This document shows, in pieces, positions 44,550 to 55,010 of a stretch of DNA of 64,000 nt; positions within the stretch are counted from its first letter, which is position 1, and every line of letters begins with the position of its first letter. This DNA is from Diphasiastrum complanatum (taxonomy: Eukaryota > Streptophyta > Lycopodiopsida > Lycopodiales > Lycopodiaceae): NCBI GenBank assembly GCA_029204225.1, contig CM055102.1, forward strand, positions 5,447,520-5,511,519, given 5' to 3'. Below the pieces are notes generated by a model. It was given only the letters and a program-made list of their open reading frames with translations, had not been told where the DNA came from and ran no database searches. The position numbers and the translations under genes are program-made.

Positions 44550-45133
44550 GTAGCAATGACCTGATCTTCTCTTTCAATTTATTTCAATGCACAAAGAACT
44601 CCTTTGAACAACAACAAATGTTTTAAAAAAAATCACAAATATTTGAAACTTCTCAAAAATTCTCTTCTAGCACTTATACCAAGCAAATCAACACATAGAA
44701 TCATGAAATCTTGATCAACCTATGATCTATCCTCAATATAATGACTCTTGCCACTTCCTAAGATTGAAACACATTCAAATGAAGTCCATCAATCTCACTT
44801 TCTAGCCATCCAATCAAGATTAGGGTTTTGACAAAATCACAAAAAATTGATTATTCCAAATCTACATGCAAATGCTGAAATTATGATATACAATCTATTA
44901 GCCACCACTTAGGCTGATCCAATGATCCAAAAACTGGCCAAATCTAGTATGTGAACTCAAAAATTGGAATTGATCAAGTTTATAAACCTATATAGGATTT
45001 TGATTTACAAAAGATCCAATCTACAAATGCAAGAAACTCAATTTTGGTGTAGAATTCTCTTTAGCATGCTCTAGCCTTGATATCTTCACCAAATCATTGA
45101 TAGATATGATTTTCTCCTTCATAACCTGAAACA
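44550..45133 (-). other. 5' leader of element E
   Basis: Non-coding leader between primer site and gag. It closely parallels the leader of element I (9426..9950). Confidence 0.6.
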
Positions 45134-45148
45134 AAAGCTCTGATTCCA
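45134..45148 (-). promoter_or_regulatory. primer-binding site of element E, one mismatch
   Basis: The minus strand reads TGGAATCAGAGCTTT directly after the LTR end CTTTCACA. The initiator-Met pattern has T where this has the second A. Confidence 0.8.
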
Positions 45149-45793
45149 TGTGAAAGATTTCATATCAATGATGATCCAAATCCATAAACTGATCTTGGGT
45201 TTAGAAAGAACAAGTCAACAATCTTGCCAATGTAGAAAAATCAGCATCTACTCTATGAATGAGATGCAAACTCTAATAGAACTTGATCAAACATGAACCA
45301 AATCATAAAGTATTGTTTCTGTCCATACAAAACCAGCAAGCTACTGTATTTCACACGTATGGATCCAAAAATAACAAATATAAATCATTCTACACATAGA
45401 ATTGCAAGCAATCACAAGTAAAGTGCACCAATGGATAGCAGAACCCAAGAGAACCATGTATAAGCATGAAATGAGATAGATAAGAGAGAAGATATGTCTC
45501 TCCATGAGTTACATCCTTTCATATAGGTCCAAACCCTATTTGGCCACTTGGCTTTCCCTCCAAAATGTAAACCCTACTATTTTTGGGTCTAGATTCAATG
45601 TACCCAACATTTAAATTTGAATCTACTCAAACTCAACTTCTAACTTTTCCACACTTTCAAAAAGTATTTATTCAAATGAAATTTAGACTAATGAACTTAG
45701 AAAAGTCAAACTCTAAGTCTAATATAAAGTTGGCCTCAATTTGCCAAATATAGAAATGTAGCAAATATGATTAAACTAGTTCAATCTTTCACA
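45149..45793 (-). repeat. 5' LTR of element E (645 bp)
   Basis: Starts TGTGAAAGATTGAACTAG and ends ATGAAATCTTTCACA, an 8-base terminal inverted repeat. It includes CACACGTATGG near 45352 with CTACTGTA beside it. Confidence 0.9.
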
Positions 45794-46790
45794 GTAGTAG
45801 ATCCTGCATGAGATTCCTTGATCTTTGCCTCATCCAAGTTATACTTTTGATCTTCATGGAAGATCACATCTCTACTTACAACATTCTTTTTAGTAGAGGG
45901 AACATAAAATTTATATGAATCCTTAAAAGATGCATATCCAACAAAAATGCCTTTAATAGCACTAGGGTCATCTCTTTTCCTAGTCTCTAAAGGAACATGC
46001 ACATAAACAACCAAAAATCCTAAGATGATCTACCTTAGACTTTTATTTATACAACATTTCATATGGTGTTCTTCCTTCTATAGTAAGATTTGGAAGCCTA
46101 TTACAAAGATAATTGGCACATGCAACTACTTCTCACCAAAATTCCTTGGGTAGAGATTCTTCTAGCCTAATGGCTTTTGCACATTCACAAAGTGTTCTAT
46201 TTTTTCTTTCAGCAACTCCATTTTGTTGAGGAGTATAAGAACATGAAGACTCTCTTTGTATTCCCTCTTGATCACAATAGTCATTCAACTTATTAGGGGT
46301 ATATTCACCTCCACTATCACATCTCAAAGCTTTTAGTTTGATAGAAAACTGCTTTTCAACATATGCTTTGAATGTAATAAAGACATCAAAAACCATGGCT
46401 TTAGAATATAGAAGATAAATCCAAGAAAATCTTGTGTAATCATCTATGAAGGACACAAAACATATTGTTCCTCCTTTGCTTTTGGAAGAAGAGAAGTGAA
46501 CATTTAAATGCACAAGCTCAAGTAGTTGATGAGTCTTGATGCTGGATCTTGAAAAAGCTCATCTATGAGCTTTGGCCAAAACACATGCTTCACAAGATTG
46601 CAGCTCCTTTGCCATAGACTTTGGTAATCCAATTGCTTTTCCTTGACCATTGATAGCATGGCTTTGAAGTTGGATGGCCCAACCTTTTATGTCGTATATC
46701 TTCTTGATGAACCTTGGTCTCATAAGCAACATCACATACATTAGCATTCTCTCTAGGATCTAGCTTGTAAAGCTTTCCAAATCTAGATCC
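45794..46790 (-). pseudogene. Copia integrase of element F
   Basis: 46559..46790 gives the pre-integrase zinc region (AIGLPKSMAKELQSCEACVL) in broken frames. 46133..46513 gives FIDDYTRFSWIYLLYSKAMV, ALRCDSGGEYTPNKLNDYCD (second Asp) and TPQQNGVAERKNRTLCECAK (Glu) up to a stop after PKEFW. 45781..46014 gives the C-terminal VPLETRKRDDPSAIKGIFVG and RDVIFHEDQKYNLDEAK before the LTR of E cuts in. Confidence 0.85.
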
Positions 46791-47200
46791 TCATCACCTC
46801 ATTCTCCCTCGAGATTACACATTTGTCAACATGAAATTTGACATCCAAACCACTATCAAACAATTGTCCTACACTAATGAGGTTCTTGGTTAGTTTAGGT
46901 ACATAAAGTACATCATGCAAACACAAAGTCTTTGATTATGATTCATTCAATGAAATACTACCTATCCCTTCAATTCTACACTCAACATCATTTGCAGTAT
47001 AGATTGATCCTTTTGTACCTACATAAAGCATGAGACTTGTGAAAGAATTCCTAGAACTAGACATATGAGAACTAGCCCCACTATCTATCCACTATACTTC
47101 TTCACTTTTGAAAGGGAAAGATGAAAAACTTGACATCATTAAAGAATCCTCCCTATCACTCTCATTACCCTCACACTCTTCCTCATTAGTAAGTTAGCTT
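46791..47200 (-). pseudogene. Copia protease of element F
   Basis: Read with stops and shifts: KSEEV, then a stop, then WIDSGASSHM near 47070-47095, and the GIGSISLNES and LYVPKLTKNLIS equivalents down to about 46880. The active-site DSG is present but the frame is dead. Confidence 0.7.
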
Positions 47201-48047
47201 GCTTTAACTGGTTCCTTTTATTGAAACAATTTGATGCGTACTGGTCTTTCTTGCCACAAAAAAAACATTTGATTCTTGACATCTTCTTCTTACCACTAGA
47301 TGTTGTAGCTTGTGAGGATTGATCCTCACCACCTTCTTTGGCTTTGTCCTTGTCCTTTTTGAAGTGTTGTTGTTGTCTTTTGCCCTTGTCTCTTTACTTA
47401 ATGTCCTTGGTGAAGAGTGCTTTGTCATCTCCACCATCCTTCAATGAGAGTTTGTTGATCCTCAGTATCTTGTTCTCTTGCCTGCTTTCTTCAGCAATTA
47501 GAACTCCTTAGAAGAGTTTCCAATGATGGTAGCTCCTCCCTGATAGCATAAGTTTGAACAATATTTTCATATTCATCTTTAATCCATTAAGGACTACTTG
47601 AACAAGTTCATTGTTCTTTAGTGCATCTCCAATGCATGCTAATTTTTTGTGAAGATCTTTAACTCTCATGACATAGTTTGAAGCACTCTCATCAACTCTC
47701 TAATAGCTTAGGAATATTTGATTTCTAAGTGTGAGCAGTCTTGATGTGTTATTTGCTTCATAAATTGTCTTAAGGATGTCCCAAGCCTCCTTGGCTGAGG
47801 TGCAAGGACTAATTTCTCTCAACACTTCATTAGACACATTCATTTCAATAAAATGACGAGCAATCTTGGATCTCTTCTTGAACTCTTGAGCTTGATTAGG
47901 AGCTTCAGGTTCAACTTCAACTCCAGACACAATGTCCATTACATCTTGAAGAACCAATAATGATTCTATTCTTATATTCCATATAGCATAATTGGAAGAT
48001 GTTAACCTCTCACCATGTTCCAAGACAAATGAACCCAAGAATGTCAT
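47201..48047 (-). pseudogene. Copia gag of element F
   Basis: Opens MTFLGSFVLEHGERLTSSNY and continues IWNIRIESLLVLQDVMDIVS and EAWDILKTIYEANNTSRLLT to a stop at about 47700. After several breaks the basic linker and a zinc knuckle follow near 47240-47270 (CFFCGKKDQYAS-like reading, with the His position altered). It is related to gag of J and C. Confidence 0.8.
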
Positions 48048-48818
48048 GTTCTCTTTGAGAGATTTTCTAGTAATGACAAAAAAGTGGAATTGAATGTGTC
48101 GCTACTCTCTCAATATAGGATGTCACTTGGAATGTTGATCCAACCTATTGAAATCTTGCAACAATATATGTGAGATCTAGCTCACAACAGAGGATCAATC
48201 AACTTGAATTTAGATCTTGCCTCTATCTAATGATGAAGCACTAACAAGTTTGATGTCAACTTCTTCCACGAGTTTCAAAAGATGAAAACACTATAGGATC
48301 TCACATACAACTCAAACACAACACATTTTTGTGAAATGATGTGGCTATGACCTCAAAAAACTCGTCTACCAATTCTACCTTTGATTGACAACACAAAATG
48401 AACATTTTGATGAGATTGAATAGATGTGTGCTCTCTTTGGCATATCCCTCAAGATGGGGTGCATTCCATACCTCTTTGATTGCCTATTTCTGTCTAAATC
48501 AAATCAAATTGAATCAGAAACAAAAGCAACACATTCTACACTTCAACACCTCTCTAACAAGCTATCAAACACCAAAATTGGATCAATCCTTGAGATATGC
48601 CTCCTAATTGAAATATGCTGATCTCACACGTGCGAAATCTCTGGTCCATACAGATCTCTTTTGAAGCAAATCAGACTTGATTTGATCCACCTACAGTCCA
48701 AAATTGGTTTGATTGCAATCGAGATTGTATTCTTCTCCAAAATCTAAGTTCCTTCAAGCAATTCCTCTCAAGAATTGAGCAAGCTATGAATGCATACTGA
48801 CCTCAGCGAAACTCTGAT
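48048..48818 (-). other. 5' leader of element F
   Basis: Non-coding. Contains CTCACACGTGCGAAA near 48623. Confidence 0.55.
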
Positions 48819-48832
48819 ACCATGTGAAGTTT
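48819..48832 (-). promoter_or_regulatory. primer-binding site of element F
   Basis: TGGTATCAGAGTTT on the minus strand, directly after the LTR end AAACTTCACA. Confidence 0.85.
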
Positions 48833-49204
48833 TGGCATGTGTACACTTCTTAACACACCTTTGATGGATCTTATGAGGTGTTGTGATTGCACATGAATGA
48901 TTGAACAACAAATTAGCATGACAATTCAAGACAAGAGCACAATAGCATATCATAGGCTAAAAAAACTAAGTAGTCACTATGGGAGATCATGTCCAAAAGT
49001 ATTTCTAAGTGCTTACTATGGAAAAATTTGCTTGCTCTCTAGTAGAGAGAGAGTATATAACAAAAAAAACTCGTGTAAAGAGAGAAATCTCAATTCTCAT
49101 CCAAAATTTACATGCATGATGTGGCAAAAATTGCATATCTTATACATTCAAATCTACTTAACACAAACTTGACCTATTTTACAAGGTTATGTGCTTAATT
49201 CACA
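48833..49204 (-). repeat. 5' LTR of element F (about 372 bp)
   Basis: The inner end is fixed by the primer site. The outer end is placed at TGTGAATTAAGCAC because it mirrors the inner end TTCACA. There is only one LTR, so the outer boundary is an inference. Confidence 0.6.
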
Positions 49205-49365
49205 TATCTCAAATATTTATATTAATTAAAAAAATAGTGTTTCGCGGGAGCTCACGGTGCCGCTAACGCGTGACGGCCGTGCCCGTGAACCCTCTTTTTT
49301 TTGAATTTTTCGGAGAGAGAGAGAGTCAGAGAGAGTCATAGAGAGCGCGCGCGTGAGCAACGAGC

Positions 49366-49506
49366 TATGGCGAGCGCAGCAGAGCAGGAGGAAGAAGAAG
49401 AATATGCGTGGTGCGATCTCGACAATCGGACGAGCCTTGACGATCCCCTAACCATGCGCCATCAAAAGCACTCTCCCTACCATCAACAAGCGGCCTTGGT
49501 GCTCTA
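49366..49506 (+). other. possible orphan first exon
   Basis: An ATG in good context (GCTATGGCG) in GC-rich DNA after a GAGAGA leader. It opens MASAAEQEEEEEYAWCDLDN and stops after QQAALVL at 49506. Its composition looks like a plant first exon with an acidic start. No family is recognised. The adjacent F-box pseudogene on the other strand begins 15 bases further on. Confidence 0.25.
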
Positions 49507-49521
49507 ATAGAGATGGAGAGC

Positions 49522-50292
49522 TCAGGCAGGAAGGCTCACTTCTTCCCATTGCTCTCTCTTCAGATCAAAAATCACCACACCATATGGCATCTCGGTGATG
49601 CAGTAGAACATTGCGCTGCACCAGACTCCTGGGTCTGCTGATCCAAACTTGGCTTCTGGCGGTGTCCATGAATCTGATACGGAGTGGCAGATTTCTTTGA
49701 AGAGGTTGTAAGTGTGAGGATTTGTGAAAGGATCTTTGTCTTCACCTGCCACCATGATTTTGTAGGAATTTGTGGATGGATCTGCTGTCATGCTGACTTT
49801 GTGAATGAGGTGGATTCGCTGCATGGCAGGAATATTTCTGAGTGTTTTTGTGAAGGGATTGCATACAAAGAGGGTTGTGCATTTGGCGACTAGGTTGTCG
49901 TAGACTACCGAGACTGGTGCAATTGAGATGAGAAGATTGATTTCTGGCAGAACTAGGAAGTGCCATTGCTACGAGATGAAGCTGTAGATGCAAGCCACTC
50001 GGCCGTGGGTGCAGGGCAAAAAAATGTGTAGTCTGGAAGTAATCTCTAACTGCAAGCAGAAGAAGGCATCAGAGAAGATGAAGGAATTCCATCTTTTGCA
50101 AACAGCTCTAAAGCGGAAAATGTTGGGAAGTGGATGTCTTGCAAGGATCCTGTCAATGCAACCTTCAGGCAGCTGCCTCCAAATTCGATCATCCATGGAT
50201 GCGTGTTGCTTGTGAGTCTCCACCGCAGCAAGATACATGATCGTAGGATCTGAAGAGGCATCACCCCTACTGTTTTTCATTGGATTTCTCAT
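49522..50292 (-). pseudogene. F-box protein (HWS/UFO-like, kelch-associated type), one internal stop, C-terminus lost
   Basis: One frame across 771 bases. An F-box lies at about residues 34-80 (DDRIWRQLPEGCIDRILARH, PNIFRFRAVCKRWNSFIFS), then LQLEITSRLHIFLPCTHGRV. A single TAG (49969..49971) after YSFIS is followed in the same frame by QWHFLVLPEINLLISIAPVS, LFVCNPFTKTLRNIPAMQRI, SYKIMVAGEDKDPFTNPHTY and PGVWCSAMFYCITEMPYGVV to a stop at 49522. Family members I know run to about 400 residues; this ends at about 256, before the later repeats. It would recognise SCF ligase substrates. As written it gives a 107-residue F-box stub. The start could also be an internal ATG at about 50226 or 50199. 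The rest of the frame is well kept, so the damage is recent, or the stop is a sequence error. Confidence 0.8.
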
Positions 50293-51150
50293 CTAGAGTA
50301 GTCAAAGTGTACATTTGCTTTAACACTGTTTATCTCTAGATTGTAAATCTTTATTTGTCTTCCTTCCAAAGGATGAGGTCAGGGAACAATGAGCAGTGCG
50401 TTGAATTGCATATGAAGTGAGTATGTGGTGTTGTAAATCTAAGTGAATTTTTTTTATTTTGTCTTTTTTTTATGCACCAAAAACATGCTATCTCTGCTGG
50501 TTCTTTCATTCAACCAGATTTTTACTGATTAATGCTTCTTCCAGTGGCAGGTGCTTGATATATTTTTCAATCTATTTATGCTGCATTTGATCTCTGCTTT
50601 ATACATTGACTTGAACTTTCTGGTATTTCATTTGCGTTTATCAACATGTTAATTTTAAGCATTATAAGTGTAACTTTTTTTAATAGTATATTGCTTAAAA
50701 GTTTTGTATGGCTTGTACAGGTACCACGAAATGTGCTTATCCTCATAATTAAGTTTCTTTGCTGCGAGGAGTGTCATCTCATCACGACTGAGTAAATATA
50801 CTTTGGTATCACAAGACTCATTTCATTGATGAAGAAGCTTCACGAAGTGTTTTGGTTGAGCTGAGATCTATCTGATGCCATTACCATACATGAATACATA
50901 CTAATCAAATCTAGAAGAGGTAGAGATTTAGGACTGGGGGCAATGGTGTATGTATGTAGACTGTATTCACGAGTCACGTTTTTGTTCACCAAGTATCTTG
51001 GCGGTGGCATTGTCACTTTATCTTTTATTATCCACTTAGATTCACTAGTGTTGCCCTAATCACATTTTATTATTGCCCAAACTATCATATTATATTTGTG
51101 ACTATCTTGTTTGTTTTTTTAGTGGCCTTTCCACCGGGTAAAATGGTGAA
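50293..51150. other. intergenic, no gene seen
   Basis: Upstream of the F-box pseudogene, so it includes its former promoter. AT-rich, with no domains. Confidence 0.4.
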
Positions 51151-51163
51151 CCCCCCCCCCCCC
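51151..51163. repeat. C homopolymer (13)
   Basis: A run of C at the start of a GC-rich, low-complexity stretch. Confidence 0.95.
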
Positions 51164-51392
51164 ACAAACCCAGTGGAAAGGTAAGCGATTTGGGCTTGCA
51201 TTTTTTTCATTTTGCAAGCCCAATTTTTCAAGAAAAATGGGAGGGCGTAGCAAGGGAGTAGGGAGGGCGCGAGGGAAGGGCACACCTCGAGAGCACATTG
51301 GGAGGGTGTAGGGGGTGGGCGTGGGGAGGGGGCGCAGGGAGGGCAAAGGCAGCGCATGTGGGGAGGTTGCATGGACGCGTGCAAGGGAGGAG

Positions 51393-51394
<2 letters not shown>

Positions 51395-51441
<47 letters not shown>
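51395..51441. repeat. CT microsatellite
   Basis: About 47 bases of CT, followed by C-rich DNA and CACACACATAG. Confidence 0.97.
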
Positions 51442-51443
<2 letters not shown>

Positions 51444-51599
51444 CCCCCCCGCCCCTGCCCACACACATAGACACCATCGGCCGCCCGTCATCGATGAGCA
51501 CATTTCGCTATCTATATATTAAAACTTTAGTGTTCCTGGGCCGCTCACACTGCTCAAAAACCACATTTTTCCTCAATATTTTTTTTTTTGGCAACGGTT

Positions 51600-51709
51600 G
51601 CGAGATATGCGAAGGTACCGAAGGTCTCTCTCAGCCTCTCTCTGACTGCGAGATGTGCGAGATATGCAAAGGTTCCCAAGGTCTCTCTCGGCCTCTCTCT
51701 CTAAGTATG
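51600..51709. repeat. ~58-bp unit, two copies
   Basis: CGAGATATGCRAAGGTWCC, AAGGTCTCTCTC and GCCTCTCTCT occur at about 51600 and 51658. Part of the CT-rich block. Confidence 0.75.
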
Positions 51710-51745
51710 CGAGATATGTGAGATATTTGAGATGCGAGATGTGCG

Positions 51746-51747
<2 letters not shown>

Positions 51748-51822
<75 letters not shown>
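51748..51822. repeat. CT microsatellite
   Basis: About 75 bases of CT followed by CCCCCCC and CACACAC, like the tract at 51395. Confidence 0.97.
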
Positions 51823-51824
<2 letters not shown>

Positions 51825-52124
51825 CCCCACGCGTGCGCACGCAAAACACACACACCTCATTGGCCACTCGCCATCGGCGGACACACTTCGGTCACGTACG
51901 TACACACACATACATCGGCCACCCCCGTCAACGACCATCAGCTTTCTTCCTAACCCATTGGCTACCATTCTAATAATCGGCCATCACATAGATGTCGTCT
52001 GCTCCCGTCCGTCACTGACGGGCACACTTCGCTAGTGTACAATGAAAATAACATGAGCATAGCCTCCAAAGTGAACATAGAAAGATATTTTTACTATTCT
52101 TCACTATCATTGAACCTTTTGATG

Positions 52125-52474
52125 AGGGAGCGAAAGTACAGGTCAAGAAGGAAGTGGATTTTGATGCGGAAGATCCAATGGACAAAGGCAAGTTTGATGT
52201 TGAAATCCCTAAGAGAGTACCTAAATGGTACCTATCAGTCACAAGTGATGCTAAGAAAGAGGATACTCCTGAATCTAGCAAACAGGTAAAGCTTAGAAGG
52301 TCAAGCAGAAATTGAAAACCTCCTGCAAGGTTAGAGATGAATCTAGCCCTAATTAGTTCCGTGCTCAAGGCTCAAGAACCAAAAATCTTTGGTGAAACAA
52401 AGGAGTACAAGGAGTGGCGTGCAGCTATGGAAACAGAAGTGGAGGCCATATCAAAAAATAGGACATGGAACTTG
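52125..52474 (+). pseudogene. Copia pol fragment N (between integrase and RT, short-LTR family)
   Basis: Reads FDVEIPKRVPKWYLSVTSDA, VKLRRSSRN, a stop, then RLEMNLALISSVLKAQEPKI and EVEAISKNRTWNL. The second half matches element G at 41269..41420 closely. It supplies the linker that G has lost. There are no LTRs and no other domains. Confidence 0.8.
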
Positions 52475-52831
52475 CAAAATTTTAGAGAAATGGACTCAAT
52501 TTGATCTACAAAAGATCAATAAGAGTAATTGGTAACTTGGAATCTTGATCTATATCAAAACTAGCATCCAAATCTAGCTTCTACTTGACAATTTCTATAT
52601 ATCCAAGCAAGAACAACAAAAAATAATGATCCAAAGGTTTCACACATGTGAAGTACAACAAGTGTACGGCCTGATAATAGCACATAAGTTAACTTAAAAA
52701 ATCCTAAGCATCCATCCACAAAGAACGTGCTTAAGAGAGTGAAAACACCAAGATTGCTCCCAAATCAATGTTTCTCATCATTAGCTTTCGAATGGATCTC
52801 ACATGAATGATATATACAAAATCTTTATAAT
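52475..52831. other. flank between fragment N and element J, no gene
   Basis: Contains the perfect palindrome TTCACACATGTGAA at 52639..52652, followed by GTACAACAAGTGTACGGCC. It looks like leader or LTR text of another Copia family. No coding content. Confidence 0.4.
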
Positions 52832-53378
52832 TGTGAAAATATTGTAAAATTAAAATGATATTAAACTTAGAAATTCAAGTTCTGGGGTTTGTCCAAACTT
52901 GAGGTAGACTAGTCTAGTAACTTTCCAAGTTGAGTCAAGGTAGATTTTTAGTCTCCATAGTGATGTGTAGGTCTAGAACCTATCAAGAAGCATGTGAGGT
53001 TACTCTTGTAGGTCAAGGATTCTCAAAAAGAGAGATTCTCAAGTCTTATCCATTTCTCTTTTTGTCATCTAGTAGAGAGGTAGGGGCAATGTGGCATCTA
53101 GGTTGCTTTCTCTCTCCACGAGTTCTAGAAGGCCTCTTGTATTATAAATAAGGTGGCTTTGTACCTCAAGATTACACTTCTTCAAGTAAAGCTTCCATTT
53201 GATTCATTGGAGGTGTAATGATAGTTAGATTGTGATGAATGCTCTTGCCTTCTTGCTAACTAGCTTGCCAATGTTTTCCATCTCTTTGTTTTTGGAATAG
53301 AAGCTAGTTTAGTGTGCAAACATTCATTTTCTTGATCCTTGTACTTGCAGCTGGTTCACACGTGTGAAAAAGTTCTCA
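52832..53378 (+). repeat. 5' LTR of element J (547 bp)
   Basis: TGTGAAAATATTGTAAAATT to AAAGTTCTCA. TATTATAAATA near 53137 is a TATA-like box. The palindrome TTCACACGTGTGAA lies at 53355..53368, ten bases before the end. Confidence 0.93.
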
Positions 53379-53391
53379 TGGTATCAGAGCT
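53379..53391 (+). promoter_or_regulatory. primer-binding site of element J
   Basis: TGGTATCAGAGCT directly after the LTR, matching initiator Met tRNA. Confidence 0.92.
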
Positions 53392-54131
53392 TGATAGGAG
53401 AATACACATCTAATCATTGCTTTATCAAATGGAATGACTTTTCATCATTGTTGATGAAATTTTGCCTCTTACTAGCACTTGACTTTGAGATAACTAGATC
53501 CACTCTTATCATCACTTATTAACATATCTTTTTCTCTGATTTTAGAGCTGTACGGCCTACTGTAGCAGCACGTGAGGCCTCTAATCGAGATAGAGTGGGG
53601 GCTATGTTACTTCTCATCTCTTCCATCCATGTAGCATATGAATAGGAAGCTAATCAAGTCTAGTTTGTGATGCAAGTGACCTCAAGAGGATTTGTGGATC
53701 CTAAGGAGAGTTCTTGACATTCAAGTGAGACATGTTGAAGAAGAAAAACAGAGTTTTACATGCTTGAAGGCTGTACTATCTAAGATCCTTTATTGTAAGA
53801 GTCAAAAATAGCAAATTTTGACTATTTTTCAATTTTCTTCAATCCAAGAAGAATTGTTTGGATCTATGATCCTATGAATGGATGAAACTTTCTAAATGAT
53901 AAATCTGATTTTTTTAAGCTATTTCACACGTGTGAACTCAGATTTACTTCATCCACTTTTTCTTTGAAAAATTTAGTGCAAATTTTGTCTAGCACCTAGA
54001 ATTTGGAACTTTTGGCCTTCTTTGAGTTCTCAATCATTTGTTACTTGATTCCAAGTAATCAATAGTCTACATTTGATTAGCTTTGAACCTCTGAAAACAT
54101 TCATTCAGAAAGCCAAAATCAATTTCTAGAT
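53392..54131 (+). other. 5' leader of element J
   Basis: Non-coding. Contains TTCACACGTGTGAA at 53933..53946 and GTACGGCCTACTGTAG near 53550. Confidence 0.6.
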
Positions 54132-55010
54132 ATGACTTCATTGGGATCTTATCTATTAGAACAAGGTGAAAGACTCACCTCTACAAATTATATTACATGG
54201 AAAGTGAGGATAGAATCAATTCTTGTACTTCAAGATCTAATAGATATAGTGAATGGGAATGAGGAGGAACCAAATAATTCTCAAGAAATTCCCAAATTCA
54301 AGAAAAGAACACAAGTTGCTCTTCATGTTTGTAAGCTAAATGTCTCCAATGAAGTCCTAAGAGAGATTAGTTCTTGTGTCAATGCTCAAGAAGCATGGAG
54401 CACTCTTCAATCTATTTACGAGTCTAAAAACACTTCTAGAATCCTTACTCTAAGAAATATGATCTTTCAAAGTTTTCAAAGAAAGGATGAAAGTGCTTCA
54501 TCCTATGTTTCTAGAGTTAAGGATCTCCATAAAGATCTTTGTTGCATAGATGATTCTATCAAATCCAAGGAAATAGTTCAAGTTATCTTGAATGGACTAA
54601 GTGAAGATTTTGATACCATTGTCCAATCTTATGCAATTAAAGAGGACTTACCCGCTTTAGAAGCCTTGCAAGGAGTCTTGATAGCCGAGGAGTATAGGCA
54701 TCAAACTCGAATTGCAAGATTTGAGAGATTATCTCTCAAAGATGGAGGAAGTGATCAAGCACTCTTCACCAAATCCAAGGAAAAGAGAAAAACCAAGAAT
54801 GGCAAGAGCTCCAAGGACAACACAAGAGCAATGGAGAAGACATCCGAGGAGGAACCAAGCTCATCCAATGTGAAGAAGAACAAGTACAAGATTACTTGTT
54901 TCTCATGTGGCAAAAAGGGGCATTTTGCCTCTCAATGCTACAAAAGGAAAAAGCAAGCCAACATCACTTGTGAAGATGATCTCCTTGTGACAAAGAAGAT
55001 TCACTTATGA
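54132..55010 (+). pseudogene. Copia gag of element J, 292 codons open
   Basis: MTSLGSYLLEQGERLTSTNY, then WKVRIESILVLQDLIDIVNG, EAWSTLQSIYESKNTSRILT, VQVILNGLSEDFDTIVQSYA, a lysine-rich stretch and the zinc knuckle CFSCGKKGHFASQC near residue 256. The whole capsid region is intact and of normal length. The stop TGA at 55008 overlaps the ATG of the protease frame (ATGA), one base out of phase, so pol is no longer read on. Confidence 0.9.

Larger units (their letters stand above)
43094..45793 (-). mobile_element. Copia element E (family D), 5' part
   Basis: A full 5' LTR (45149..45793), primer site, leader, gag, protease and the start of integrase on the minus strand. It is cut at 43094 by element G. 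A 48-bp piece of its 3' LTR survives at 40311..40358, left of G. One reading: G inserted into the integrase region of E, and a later deletion removed the rest of E pol together with the 5' end of G. Confidence 0.85.
45794..49204 (-). mobile_element. Copia element F, 5' part
   Basis: LTR (48833..49204), primer site, leader, gag, protease and integrase on the minus strand, ending at 45794 where the LTR of element E begins. RT, RNase H and the 3' LTR are missing. Gag resembles C and J. Confidence 0.85.

Noticed and set aside
49684-50215. Plus-strand frames opposite the F-box pseudogene, and the minus-strand frames 49742..49993 and 50046..50264
   Set aside because: Shadows of the F-box frame, which carries conserved family motifs.
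15639-53391. tRNA genes suggested by TGGTATCAGAGC
   Set aside because: These are primer-binding sites complementary to a tRNA end, directly after LTRs; no cloverleaf surrounds them.
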